A stretch of 9,186 nt of DNA from Lachnoclostridium sp. UBA1241 (lineage in GTDB: Bacteria; Bacillota; Clostridia; Lachnospirales; Lachnospiraceae). The DNA lies in the NCBI GenBank assembly GCA_002308955.1, contig DBWJ01000068.1, positions 26,321 through 35,506 on the forward strand. The letters are read 5' to 3'. The position numbers and the translations under genes were made by a program. Numbering within the stretch: position 1 is the first letter of the stretch; every line of letters begins with the position of its first letter. The notes under the pieces were generated by a model. That model was not told where the DNA came from and made no database searches. It worked only from the letters and a program-made list of their open reading frames with translations. Positions 1 to 6,493 of the stretch are shown one piece after another.

Positions 1-20
1 CTACTTGCTATAAGGTAACC

Positions 21-127
21 GCGGCCCACCAGGAAGCCGAATCTGCCCGTAGGGGGGCCGTTTCGGCGAAGTTCAACTTCGACGCAAGCCCAGCGCGGCC
101 CACCTGGGACGGCAACTCGTCCGTAGG
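21..127. repeat. Pair of imperfect 33-nt direct repeats in a GC-rich, hairpin-prone intergenic element of unknown function
   Basis: Positions 21-53 and 95-127 both begin GCGGCCCACC and end CCGTAGG, and match at about 23 of 33 positions by hand alignment. Within the second copy, ggacg (107-111) can pair with cgtcc (118-122); just before it, cccag (89-93) can pair with ctggg (104-108). Between the copies cgaag and cttcg form another small hairpin. The copies are offset by 74 nt, which is not a multiple of three, so they cannot be a duplicated peptide read in one frame; this favours a DNA- or RNA-level element. It lies beyond the terminator of the small minus-strand gene. It could be part of a structured RNA cut by the window edge or a dispersed intergenic repeat. 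I do not recognise the family. Confidence 0.45.
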
Positions 128-169
128 CACGCCGAATGAGACGGAATCATATGAAATACCGGATAATTG

Positions 170-203
170 AAAAAAGGACCGCTGCATCAACGCAGCGGTC
201 CTT
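170..203 (-). terminator. Rho-independent terminator of the minus-strand DxxGDG repeat gene
   Basis: A 12-bp stem (174-185 with 192-203) closes a six-nucleotide loop, and is followed on the minus strand by a run of six T (plus-strand A at 170-175). It lies about 55 nt past the stop codon of the minus-strand gene ending at 259, and shows that transcription of that gene ends before the repeat element at the left edge. Confidence 0.88.
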
Positions 204-258
204 GCGGTTCTATGTTCAATTCGAAATTAACAAAAACCGGAATAACCGGACTCCCGTA

Positions 259-606
259 TTAATTGAAATCCGTATAGATGGTATCCAGCTCGCCGTCGCC
301 GGTGGTGTCGGTGAGAACGGTGTCGACCTCGCCGTCGCCGGTGGTGTCGAGAAGCACGGTGTCAATCTTGCCGTCGCCGGTGGTGTCCATCATAAAGGTG
401 TCCACGTTGCCGTCGCCGGAGCGGTCGGACACATAAACGGGATTCTCGTTGTTAATCTCAGGGTCGTCTTCGAAGATATCCTCATCGGGATCGTCTTCCG
501 TAAAGGTCTGCTCCTGAAAACGTTTCCGGTTAATCAGGCAAATCACGGCGTACGCGCCGGCAAGTACGGCGGCGATACCGCATATATATCCGATGAGTTT
601 CTTCAT
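259..606 (-). CDS. Small membrane-anchored protein with four 13-residue DxxGDGxxD calcium-loop-like repeats
   Basis: A 115-residue protein of unassigned function. Residues 4-25 form one hydrophobic helix after a Lys-Lys start. No lipobox cysteine or clear signal-peptidase site follows, so it is probably a membrane anchor. Residues 32-56 are a very acidic linker. Residues 61-112 are four 13-residue repeats starting at 61, 74, 87 and 100, with consensus D-[TR]-[TS]-G-D-G-x-[VIL]-D-T. This resembles the loop of EF-hand, dockerin and thrombospondin-3 repeats, though the third loop position is Thr/Ser instead of the usual Asp. The repeats are also visible in DNA as a 39-nt period. The ATG at 606 was chosen because AGAGGT lies just upstream and because the longer TTG start at 651 falls inside the -10 box. 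A calcium-binding or structural role outside the membrane is inference. It is transcribed alone and divergently from the next gene. Confidence 0.8.
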   Translation of the reverse strand: MKKLIGYICGIAAVLAGAYAVICLINRKRFQEQTFTEDDPDEDIFEDDPEINNENPVYVSDRSGDGNVDTFMMDTTGDGKIDTVLLDTTGDGEVDTVLTDTTGDGELDTIYTDFN

Positions 607-644
607 AAGATTGTACCTCTTTCCGCGTGAATCACGCTTTTTGT

Positions 645-679
645 GCGACAATTATAGCAAAAATAAGCGAAAAATGCAA
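645..679 (-). promoter_or_regulatory. Extended -10 promoter for the DxxGDG repeat gene
   Basis: Read on the minus strand, TATAAT occupies 656-651 and is preceded by TGC, giving a perfect extended -10. TTGCAT lies 17 nt further upstream as a weak -35 (three of six matches). Expected transcription start is near 644, downstream of the alternative TTG start at 651, which supports translation from 606. Confidence 0.7.
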
Positions 680-698
680 CGGATTTTCTTTTTTTCCA

Positions 699-727
699 TT
701 GCGCAAATCCTCTTCAGCGGATATAAT
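699..727 (+). promoter_or_regulatory. Promoter for the unrecognised membrane-protein gene (possibly also nfnAB)
   Basis: TATAAT at 722-727 is a perfect -10 hexamer. TTGCGC at 699-704 is a weak -35 at the ideal 17-nt spacing. It points rightward and is back to back with the minus-strand promoter, leaving roughly 20 bp between the two -35 elements, so one regulator could act on both. Confidence 0.6.
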
Positions 728-799
728 AAATCTTACAGGCGTACCTTGGAAAAAGGCGTGTCATTCGCCCGACGGTTGCGCGGAATTGGAGAGAGTGGA

Positions 800-1576
800 A
801 TGAAGAACACAAGATCTTGGACCGGAGTGGTATTATTTCTTTTTGTAGCATTACTTTTAGGAATTCCTTCCATCAAGGATTACATTCAGCTGAAGTCCGC
901 ACCGGACATTTATGATCTGAAGGAAAGCGATTATAAAGAAGGCAAGATGGTTCGCGGCAAAGCGGACATGGTTTTGGACTATTACTGCTATGAGACCAAC
1001 GACGGAAACGAAACGTACCGCTGGTACCTTGTTCCGAGCGAAGGCGACATGACATTGAAATATGTCGGCATTAAGGTAAATGCCAAGCTTTTCAACGATT
1101 ACGAGGCTGTTTACAACAGCACCTGGGATTATCTTGACGGTATCACCGACAGCCTTACGAAGTCCATCTCGTTCCAGGGACGTCTTAAAAAGGTTGACGG
1201 CGAGATTGAGAAGAATCTGAACAACTACATCCGCGAGGCCGGCGCAACCGACCAGAAGGACGCATTTGTTCCTTATTACATCGAACTGAAGACGACGAAG
1301 GGCTCCATCACGAGCATGATCATCAGCGCCGTATGTCTCGGAATTGCGGTTGTGATTTTCATTATCATGTTCCTTAAGTCGAAGAGCGATAAGAAGTTCG
1401 AGGCTACCGCACAGCAGATGCGTGAGAACCAGCCCTGGAACAACGGCATGTCCCTTGTAATTGACGATCAGGAGCTTGACCGCATGGCATATGAGGGAAG
1501 CGTGATCAATAACAATCCGCAGACAGATTCCGCGGATGCCCCTGCTGACAATAATCAGGATAACAACAACTTCTGA
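800..1576 (+). CDS. Unrecognised two-helix membrane protein with an Asn/Asp-rich C-terminal tail
   Basis: A 258-residue protein that I cannot assign to a named family. Residues 8-24 form a first membrane helix and residues 172-192 a second. Between them is a soluble domain of about 145 residues with many Tyr, Asp and Lys; this domain is probably on the outer face if the N terminus is inside. After helix two comes a basic stretch (KSKSDKK), a short region with QPWNNGMSL near 211-219, and a tail rich in Asn, Asp and Gln from about 237. The ATG at 800 follows GGAGAG closely; longer readings run back through the promoter and are unlikely. The gene is 55 bp upstream of nfnA on the same strand with no terminator between, so co-transcription is likely, but a functional link to NfnAB is only inferred from position. 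It could be a lineage-restricted domain-of-unknown-function protein. Confidence 0.8.
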   Translation: MKNTRSWTGVVLFLFVALLLGIPSIKDYIQLKSAPDIYDLKESDYKEGKMVRGKADMVLDYYCYETNDGNETYRWYLVPSEGDMTLKYVGIKVNAKLFNDYEAVYNSTWDYLDGITDSLTKSISFQGRLKKVDGEIEKNLNNYIREAGATDQKDAFVPYYIELKTTKGSITSMIISAVCLGIAVVIFIIMFLKSKSDKKFEATAQQMRENQPWNNGMSLVIDDQELDRMAYEGSVINNNPQTDSADAPADNNQDNNNF

Positions 1577-1631
1577 TAGCATTTTCCGGAAATCAATCCG
1601 AACAATACCTTCTGATATAGAGGAAACATTC

Positions 1632-2519
1632 ATGTATCAAATTCTTACAAAAACAGAACCTGCGGCCAATATCTTTACGATGGTCGTTCATGCTCCCCGG
1701 GTTGCGAAGAACTGCCTCCCGGGGCAGTTTATAATCCTTCGCGTTGACGAGGAAGGCGAGCGGATTCCGCTTACCATTTGCGATTATGACCGCGAGGCGG
1801 GCAATATTACGATTGTGTTCCAGATTGTCGGAGCTGCAAGTCTCAGACTGTCGAAACTGAATGCCGGCGACAGCATCGCGGATTTCGTCGGACCGCTCGG
1901 AAAGCCGTCCGAGTTCTGCGAGACGCCGATTGAAGAGCTTAGGCAGAAGAGCATCCTGTTCGTTGCGGGCGGTGTCGGTTCGGCGCCGGTTTATCCGCAG
2001 GTAAAGTGGCTTAAGGAGCACGGAGTGGACTCTGAAGTCATCCTGGGCGCGAAGAACAAGGATTTCGTTATCTTAGAGGAAGAAATGCGTGCCTACGCAA
2101 AGGAAGTCCATGTGACGACCGACGACGGCTCCTACGGCCGCTCGGGAATGGTAACGAAGTGCATTGACGACCTGATTGCGGAAGGAAAGCACTATGATGT
2201 CTGTGTCGCAATCGGTCCGATGATCATGATGAAATTCTGCTGCCTTACCACGAAGAAGTACGGCATCAAGACAGTCGTTTCCATGAACCCGATCATGGTC
2301 GACGGCACCGGTATGTGCGGCGCCTGCAGACTGATGGTTGACGGCAAGGTGAAATTTGCGTGTGTCGACGGACCGGAATTTGACGGACACCTCGTGGATT
2401 TTGACCAGGTCATGAAGCGTTCCGCCCAGTATAAAACGGCAGAAGGACGCGCTTATCTCAGAGAACAGGAAGGCAATACTCATCACGGCGGATGCGGGAA
2501 CTGCGGAGGAGAAGCATAA
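1632..2519 (+). CDS. nfnA: NfnA: FAD/NAD-binding [2Fe-2S] subunit of NADH-dependent reduced ferredoxin:NADP+ oxidoreductase
   Basis: The 295-residue protein matches the ferredoxin-reductase-like subunit of the cytoplasmic electron-bifurcating transhydrogenase, which couples NADPH oxidation to reduction of both NAD+ and ferredoxin, reversibly. The FAD-binding R-x-P-L-T motif is at 44-48. The NAD(H)-binding GGVGSAP motif is at 113-119. The C-terminal cluster site is D224-x4-C229-x2-C232-x11-C244, an Asp plus three Cys set typical of NfnA; the related PyrK subunit has four Cys. A second C-x2-C (288, 291) lies in a Gly/His-rich tail. The ATG at 1632 has AGAGGA seven nucleotides upstream. The stop TAA shares one base with the ATG of nfnB, indicating translational coupling. 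It is often annotated as sulfide dehydrogenase or dihydroorotate dehydrogenase electron-transfer subunit; the adjacent NfnB, and no pyrD in the window, favour NfnA. Confidence 0.93.
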   Translation: MYQILTKTEPAANIFTMVVHAPRVAKNCLPGQFIILRVDEEGERIPLTICDYDREAGNITIVFQIVGAASLRLSKLNAGDSIADFVGPLGKPSEFCETPIEELRQKSILFVAGGVGSAPVYPQVKWLKEHGVDSEVILGAKNKDFVILEEEMRAYAKEVHVTTDDGSYGRSGMVTKCIDDLIAEGKHYDVCVAIGPMIMMKFCCLTTKKYGIKTVVSMNPIMVDGTGMCGACRLMVDGKVKFACVDGPEFDGHLVDFDQVMKRSAQYKTAEGRAYLREQEGNTHHGGCGNCGGEA

Positions 2520-3910
2520 TGGGAGATCCGATGAAGAAGGTACCGGTTCGCGAGCAGGATCCGAAGGTTCGCGCAACGAATTTCAAAGAGGTCTGCCTCG
2601 GATATAACGCAGAGGAGGCCGTAGAGGAAGCACAGCGCTGCATCGGTTGCAAGAAACCGATGTGCGTCGAGGGCTGTCCGGTCAGCATCCGGATTCCGGA
2701 TTTTATCGCGCATGTGAAAACCGGAGATTTCAAGGGCGCTTATGAGGTGATCAGTGAAGCGAGCGCGCTTCCGTCCGTATGCGGACGTGTGTGTCCGCAG
2801 GAGAAGCAGTGCGAAGGCCGCTGCATAAGAGGAATTAAAGGAGAGGCCGTTTCCATCGGTAAGCTGGAACGTTTCGTCGGCGATACCGCAAGAGCAAACG
2901 GATGGGCACCTTCTACAGCAGTAGAACCAAATGGGCACAAGGTTGCCGTAATCGGCTCCGGCCCTGCCGGACTGACCTGCGCGGGAGATCTCGCGAAGCT
3001 CGGCTACAGTGTGACGATATTCGAAGCGCTCCATCGCCCGGGCGGCGTTCTGGTTTACGGCATCCCGGAATTCCGTCTTCCGAAGGATGACGTCGTAATC
3101 CCGGAGATCGAGAATGTCAAGAAACTCGGTGTGACTATTGAGACCAATGTGATCGTCGGCCGTTCCGTTACGATTGAACAGCTGATCGAGGACGAAGGGT
3201 ATGAAGCCGTATTCGTCGGCTCCGGCGCGGGACTTCCGAAATTCATGGGAGTTCCCGGCGAGCAGGCGCTCGGCGTATTCTCGGCAAATGAATACCTCAC
3301 CAGAAGCAATCTGATGAAAGCATTCCGCGAGGATTCCGATACGCCGATAATGCGTGCGCAGAAGGTTGTAGTCGTAGGCGGCGGCAACGTTGCCATGGAC
3401 GCAGCGAGAACCGCGCTCCGTCTCGGTGCCGAGACGCACATCGTGTACAGAAGAAGCGAAGCCGAACTTCCGGCGCGTGCCGAGGAAGTGCACCACGCCA
3501 AGCAGGAGGGCATTCAGTTTGACCTGCTGTGCAATCCGGAAGAGATTCTCGTAGACGACAAAGGCTGGGTTTGCGGCGTACGCTGCATCCGCATGGAGCT
3601 CGGCGAGCCCGATGCTTCCGGAAGACGCAGCCCCGTAGAGATTCCGAACTCCCAGTTCGTCATCGATGCCGACATGGTGATCATGGCGCTCGGAACAAGC
3701 CCGAATCCTCTTCTTACAAGCACCACCGCGGGCATGGACGTGAACCGTCGCGGCGGACTTATCATTAATGAAGAGTCCTGCATGACAACGAAGGACGGCG
3801 TCTTCGCAGGCGGCGACGCGGTAACCGGTGCCGCAACCGTAATCCTCGCCATGGGCGCAGGCAAAGCGGCCGCGAAGGGAATTGACGCGTATCTGAAAGA
3901 GAAAAACTGA
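2519..3910 (+). CDS. nfnB: NfnB: FAD/NADPH-binding [4Fe-4S] subunit, glutamate-synthase-small-chain-like
   Basis: This 463-residue subunit binds NADPH and carries the bifurcating FAD and two [4Fe-4S] clusters. Cluster cysteines are at 41, 44, 49 and 53, and at 88, 92, 98 and 102; in characterised NfnB one ligand is a Glu rather than Cys, which I cannot map here. The FAD motif GSGPAG is at 146-151, followed by the GGVLVYGIPEFRLPK family block at 175-189. The pyridine-nucleotide motif GGGNVAMD is at 287-294, and the second FAD contact GGD at 431-433 lies before a conserved C-terminal helix. The family is often annotated as glutamate synthase (NADPH) small chain or GltA, but no large glutamate synthase subunit is present and nfnA directly precedes it. 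The ATG at 2519 overlaps the nfnA stop and has GGAGG about eight bases upstream; an in-frame ATG at 2531 is an alternative. Confidence 0.93.
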   Translation: MGDPMKKVPVREQDPKVRATNFKEVCLGYNAEEAVEEAQRCIGCKKPMCVEGCPVSIRIPDFIAHVKTGDFKGAYEVISEASALPSVCGRVCPQEKQCEGRCIRGIKGEAVSIGKLERFVGDTARANGWAPSTAVEPNGHKVAVIGSGPAGLTCAGDLAKLGYSVTIFEALHRPGGVLVYGIPEFRLPKDDVVIPEIENVKKLGVTIETNVIVGRSVTIEQLIEDEGYEAVFVGSGAGLPKFMGVPGEQALGVFSANEYLTRSNLMKAFREDSDTPIMRAQKVVVVGGGNVAMDAARTALRLGAETHIVYRRSEAELPARAEEVHHAKQEGIQFDLLCNPEEILVDDKGWVCGVRCIRMELGEPDASGRRSPVEIPNSQFVIDADMVIMALGTSPNPLLTSTTAGMDVNRRGGLIINEESCMTTKDGVFAGGDAVTGAATVILAMGAGKAAAKGIDAYLKEKN

Positions 3911-3924
3911 AGCATGCTGTTTCG

Positions 3925-3958
3925 AAAGCCGCCGGTCTGATGACAGGCGGCTTTCTGT
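3925..3958 (+). terminator. Terminator hairpin after nfnB
   Basis: AAAGCCGCC (3925-3933) pairs with GGCGGCTTT (3946-3954) around a 12-nt loop, starting 15 nt past the nfnB stop. The following T-tract is weak (ctgtatctt), so termination may be incomplete, but the following gene has its own promoter. Confidence 0.65.
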
Positions 3959-4004
3959 ATCTTGAAAAATGAAGAAACAGTCGGTTTTCAGCCGACAAAA
4001 ACAC

Positions 4005-4034
4005 TTGCGCCGCATCCCGGCAAAGTGATATTAT
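4005..4034 (+). promoter_or_regulatory. Promoter of the membrane pyrophosphatase gene
   Basis: TATTAT at 4029-4034 (five of six matches to the -10 consensus) is preceded by TGA, making an extended -10. TTGCGC at 4005-4010 is a weak -35 with 18-nt spacing; the same hexamer is used by the promoter at 699. The ATG lies 30 nt downstream with GGGAGG between. A 5-bp inverted repeat (gtcgg/ccgac, about 3980-3996) sits just upstream and could be a regulator site, but it is short. Confidence 0.6.
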
Positions 4035-4063
4035 TTTATTATCGAACAAAGGGAGGCACAGTC

Positions 4064-6160
4064 ATGTATTACATCATTCTTTCGATTGCTGTTTTGGTCA
4101 TGATTTACGTTCTCATCACGTATATGAGAATCCGGAAGATGCCCGAAGGCACTCCCATGATGGTGAAACTGGCCGGGATTATACGCAGCGGTTCGAAAAC
4201 GTTTCTTAAGATTCAGTTTCGGACAGTTGCCGTTGTAGTTGTGCTCCTGGCCATCGTATTTTCCGTCTTCATCGAAACGTGGAGCGGCCTGACATTCCTT
4301 CTCGGAGCGGCGATGAGTTCCGCCGTCTGTATCCTAGGCATGCACAGTGCAACGCATGCAAATGTGAGGACTACCGACCGTGCGCGCAACACATTTTCCG
4401 TCGGGGAAACCGTAAAGGTGGCGCTGATGGGCGGAAGCATCTCCGGTCTTGCGGTGCAGGCTTGCGGAACGTTCGGACTCGTGCTGATCCTCTGCATCCG
4501 CGGAGGCGTGGACCCGGCGGCATCCGGCTACGGACTCGTGAAACTGTCCGCCTGCAATCCGACGATCATGATGACGACGACCTACGCGCTCGGCTGCTCG
4601 ATTGTCGCGATGTTCAACCGTGTGTCGGGCGGTAACTTTACGAAGGCAGCGGACATCTCGTCGGATATCCTTGCGAAGGTCCGTCACGACATGCCGGAGG
4701 ATGACCACCGTGTGCCGAACGTTATGGCGGATTTCTGCGGTGACAACGTCAATGATATAGCGGGTAACTGCTCCGACCTCCTTGAAAGCTATGTGGCGAC
4801 GATTGCGGCAACGCTTGCCATTGCGGTTTCCGTATTCAATAAATCCGAAGCTGCGAAGAGCCTGTTCGACGCAACAATCCTGTTCCCGATTCTTCTTGCG
4901 GGTTGCGGCCTTCTGAGCTGTCTGATCGGTATCCTGATTGTGACAATCCGGAAAATGGGCGACAACCCTTCAAAGGAACTCGACCTCGCGACATATATCT
5001 CGGCTGTACTCACAATGCTCGGCGGCCTCGGCATTTCCTATTATGTATTCGGTAAAGAAGAACTGTATGACAGTTTCAAACTCGGCTGGATTTCCCCGTT
5101 CATCGCAGCGCTTCTCGGCATCGCCGTCGGCGTGGCAATCGGTAAGATTACCGAATTCTACACCTCGGGCGATTATAAGCCGACGAAGGGCGTTGCGGGA
5201 AGCGCGCCGGAAGGTCCCGCTTTCCTTGTTACCCTCGGCGATGCGCTCGGAAGCCGGAGCGTTCTGGTCCCGTGCCTCTGCATCGCGATTGCAACATTTG
5301 CTTCCTTTAAAATCTGCGGAATCTACGGAATCTCGATTGCCGCACTCGGAATGCTATCATTTGTCGGAACGACGGTTTCGATTGACGCCTTCGGTCCGAT
5401 TTCCGATAACGCGGGCGGCCTAGCGGAAGCCTGCGAGCTGGATCCGAGATGCCGTGAGATTACCGATAAGCTGGACGCCGTAGGCAACACCACCGCCGCA
5501 ATCGGCAAAGGTTTTGCCATCGGTTCCGCCGCGCTTGCTACGGTTTCGTGGATTACCTCCTTTGTAAGCGGCTATTCCTCCGGCGAGCCGGTACTCAATA
5601 TCGCTTCCGCGGTTGTCATGTCCGGTGCGATCATCGGCGTAGCTTTGGTGGAATACTTCTCCGCGATGCTTACGAAAAATACGATCGATTCCGCTGTTTT
5701 GATGGCGGACGAAGGCGAGCGGCAGCTTGACGGAATCCTTTCCGGAACGGCAGAGCCGGATTACAACCGGTGCATCGAACTTGCTACCCGTGAGGCTCTT
5801 AAGAAGATGACGGTTCCGTCCACCATCGCAATCTTCGTTCCGATTGTCGGCGGACTTCTGTTCGGTCTCGAATTTGTCGGAGGCGTGCTGATCGGTTCGA
5901 CCCTTGCCGCCATTCCGAAGGCAATCTTCATGGGTAACTCCGGCGGTGCTTTCGATAACGCGAAGAAGTACATCGAGGGCGGAAATCTCGAAGGGCACGG
6001 CAAAGGCTCCGCAGCCCACAAGGCAGCCGTCATCGGCGACACCATCGGCGACACCCGTAAGGATGTTGTCGGCGTGGCGCTCGACATCTTCATCAAGATG
6101 ATGAGTACGGTCGCGAACACGCTTGTTTCGGTACTTCGGAATGTGGCACTGTTTAAGTAG
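4064..6160 (+). CDS. hppA: Membrane-bound ion-translocating pyrophosphatase (divergent M-PPase)
   Basis: A 698-residue polytopic protein that hydrolyses pyrophosphate in the cytoplasm and uses the energy to pump H+ or Na+ across the membrane. The start at 4064 has GGGAGG seven bases upstream. Family blocks are present: the TKAAD segment at 193-197 with a second Asp at 201, PEDD at 211-214, the D223/D227/N228/D231 cluster, D238 and E241, then DAFGPISDNAGG, GNTTAAIGKG at 474-483, DNAKK at 631-635 and a D659/D663/K666/D667 set. These supply the Mg-pyrophosphate ligands known from characterised family members. The usual DVGADLVGKVE is replaced by DISSDILAKVR, GMGADLFESY by GNCSDLLESY, and DPFKDT by DTRKDV. 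Ala478 and Gly481 match the potassium-dependent subclass, whose alternative has Lys and Thr there. Pumped ion cannot be decided by eye. It is monocistronic, between its own promoter and a strong terminator. Confidence 0.92.
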   Translation: MYYIILSIAVLVMIYVLITYMRIRKMPEGTPMMVKLAGIIRSGSKTFLKIQFRTVAVVVVLLAIVFSVFIETWSGLTFLLGAAMSSAVCILGMHSATHANVRTTDRARNTFSVGETVKVALMGGSISGLAVQACGTFGLVLILCIRGGVDPAASGYGLVKLSACNPTIMMTTTYALGCSIVAMFNRVSGGNFTKAADISSDILAKVRHDMPEDDHRVPNVMADFCGDNVNDIAGNCSDLLESYVATIAATLAIAVSVFNKSEAAKSLFDATILFPILLAGCGLLSCLIGILIVTIRKMGDNPSKELDLATYISAVLTMLGGLGISYYVFGKEELYDSFKLGWISPFIAALLGIAVGVAIGKITEFYTSGDYKPTKGVAGSAPEGPAFLVTLGDALGSRSVLVPCLCIAIATFASFKICGIYGISIAALGMLSFVGTTVSIDAFGPISDNAGGLAEACELDPRCREITDKLDAVGNTTAAIGKGFAIGSAALATVSWITSFVSGYSSGEPVLNIASAVVMSGAIIGVALVEYFSAMLTKNTIDSAVLMADEGERQLDGILSGTAEPDYNRCIELATREALKKMTVPSTIAIFVPIVGGLLFGLEFVGGVLIGSTLAAIPKAIFMGNSGGAFDNAKKYIEGGNLEGHGKGSAAHKAAVIGDTIGDTRKDVVGVALDIFIKMMSTVANTLVSVLRNVALFK

Positions 6161-6204
6161 GATTGGTATGACATTTTAACCGGTATATTCGGTTGACACA
6201 CCTT

Positions 6205-6234
6205 AAAAAATGCTCGCGCAAGCGGGCATTTTTT
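6205..6234 (+). terminator. Strong Rho-independent terminator after the pyrophosphatase gene
   Basis: TGCTCGC (6211-6217) and GCGGGCA (6222-6228) form a 7-bp stem with a GCAA tetraloop. It is flanked by six A upstream and six T downstream, so it could work in both directions. It lies 45 nt past the stop codon. Confidence 0.92.
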
Positions 6235-6493
6235 ATCACCCTACCCGTCCGCAAGGGCTGTATATTTACGGCGAAAGCCAGAGCATTGAAGAGAATACGA
6301 ATTGTCTCATATGGGAGAATATACCATATTTTTACTCACTGATTGTGCAGAGTAACGATGATTCGGGAGTGGCGGCCTATAGATTACGAGTATTAGTGCC
6401 CAAAGCAAATTGTGATTTTTGATAAAAACGTCAATGGATTTCGAGGGATGGACAGCATAGTATTGTAGAAAACGGTTTTAATCCTTCTTATCG
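6235..6493. other. AT-rich intergenic stretch with no supported gene
   Basis: This gap between the pyrophosphatase terminator and the toxin-antitoxin promoter is visibly more AT-rich than the surrounding coding DNA. A 70-codon open frame across it starts inside the terminator, lacks a ribosome-binding site and resembles no family I know. A short inverted repeat, atatgg/ccatat, lies at 6309-6329. I see no tRNA, IS end or recognisable gene remnant. Confidence 0.5.

Noticed and set aside
21..53. Resemblance of the minus-strand GGTGGGCCGCG to a T-box antiterminator motif
   Set aside because: The T-box core TGGNACCGCG is not matched, no terminator/antiterminator pair or aminoacyl-tRNA or amino-acid gene follows, and the same motif occurs twice in repeats.
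8..190. 60-codon minus-strand open frame over the left-edge repeats
   Set aside because: Its start lies inside the terminator loop, it has no ribosome-binding site there, and the two repeats within it fall in different reading frames.
136..630. 164-codon plus-strand frame with repeated AVAGGV peptides
   Set aside because: It is the antisense reading of the 39-nt repeats of the minus-strand gene; that gene has the promoter, ribosome-binding site and terminator.
857..1633. 258-codon minus-strand frame opposite the two-helix membrane protein
   Set aside because: No ribosome-binding site or family resemblance; the plus-strand gene has a promoter, start signal and sensible membrane topology.
2483..4015. 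510-codon minus-strand frame opposite nfnB
   Set aside because: Despite its length it is the antisense shadow of a clearly recognised NfnB with all cofactor motifs; the composition is a mirror of that gene's codons.
5420..6019. 199-codon minus-strand frame opposite the pyrophosphatase
   Set aside because: Antisense shadow of conserved M-PPase blocks.
6309..6329. Short inverted repeat atatgg/ccatat as a possible element end or operator
   Set aside because: Six-base arms in AT-rich DNA are expected by chance, and there is no associated gene or promoter.
6210..6422. 70-codon plus-strand frame after the pyrophosphatase gene
   Set aside because: It begins within the terminator hairpin, has no ribosome-binding site and no family resemblance.
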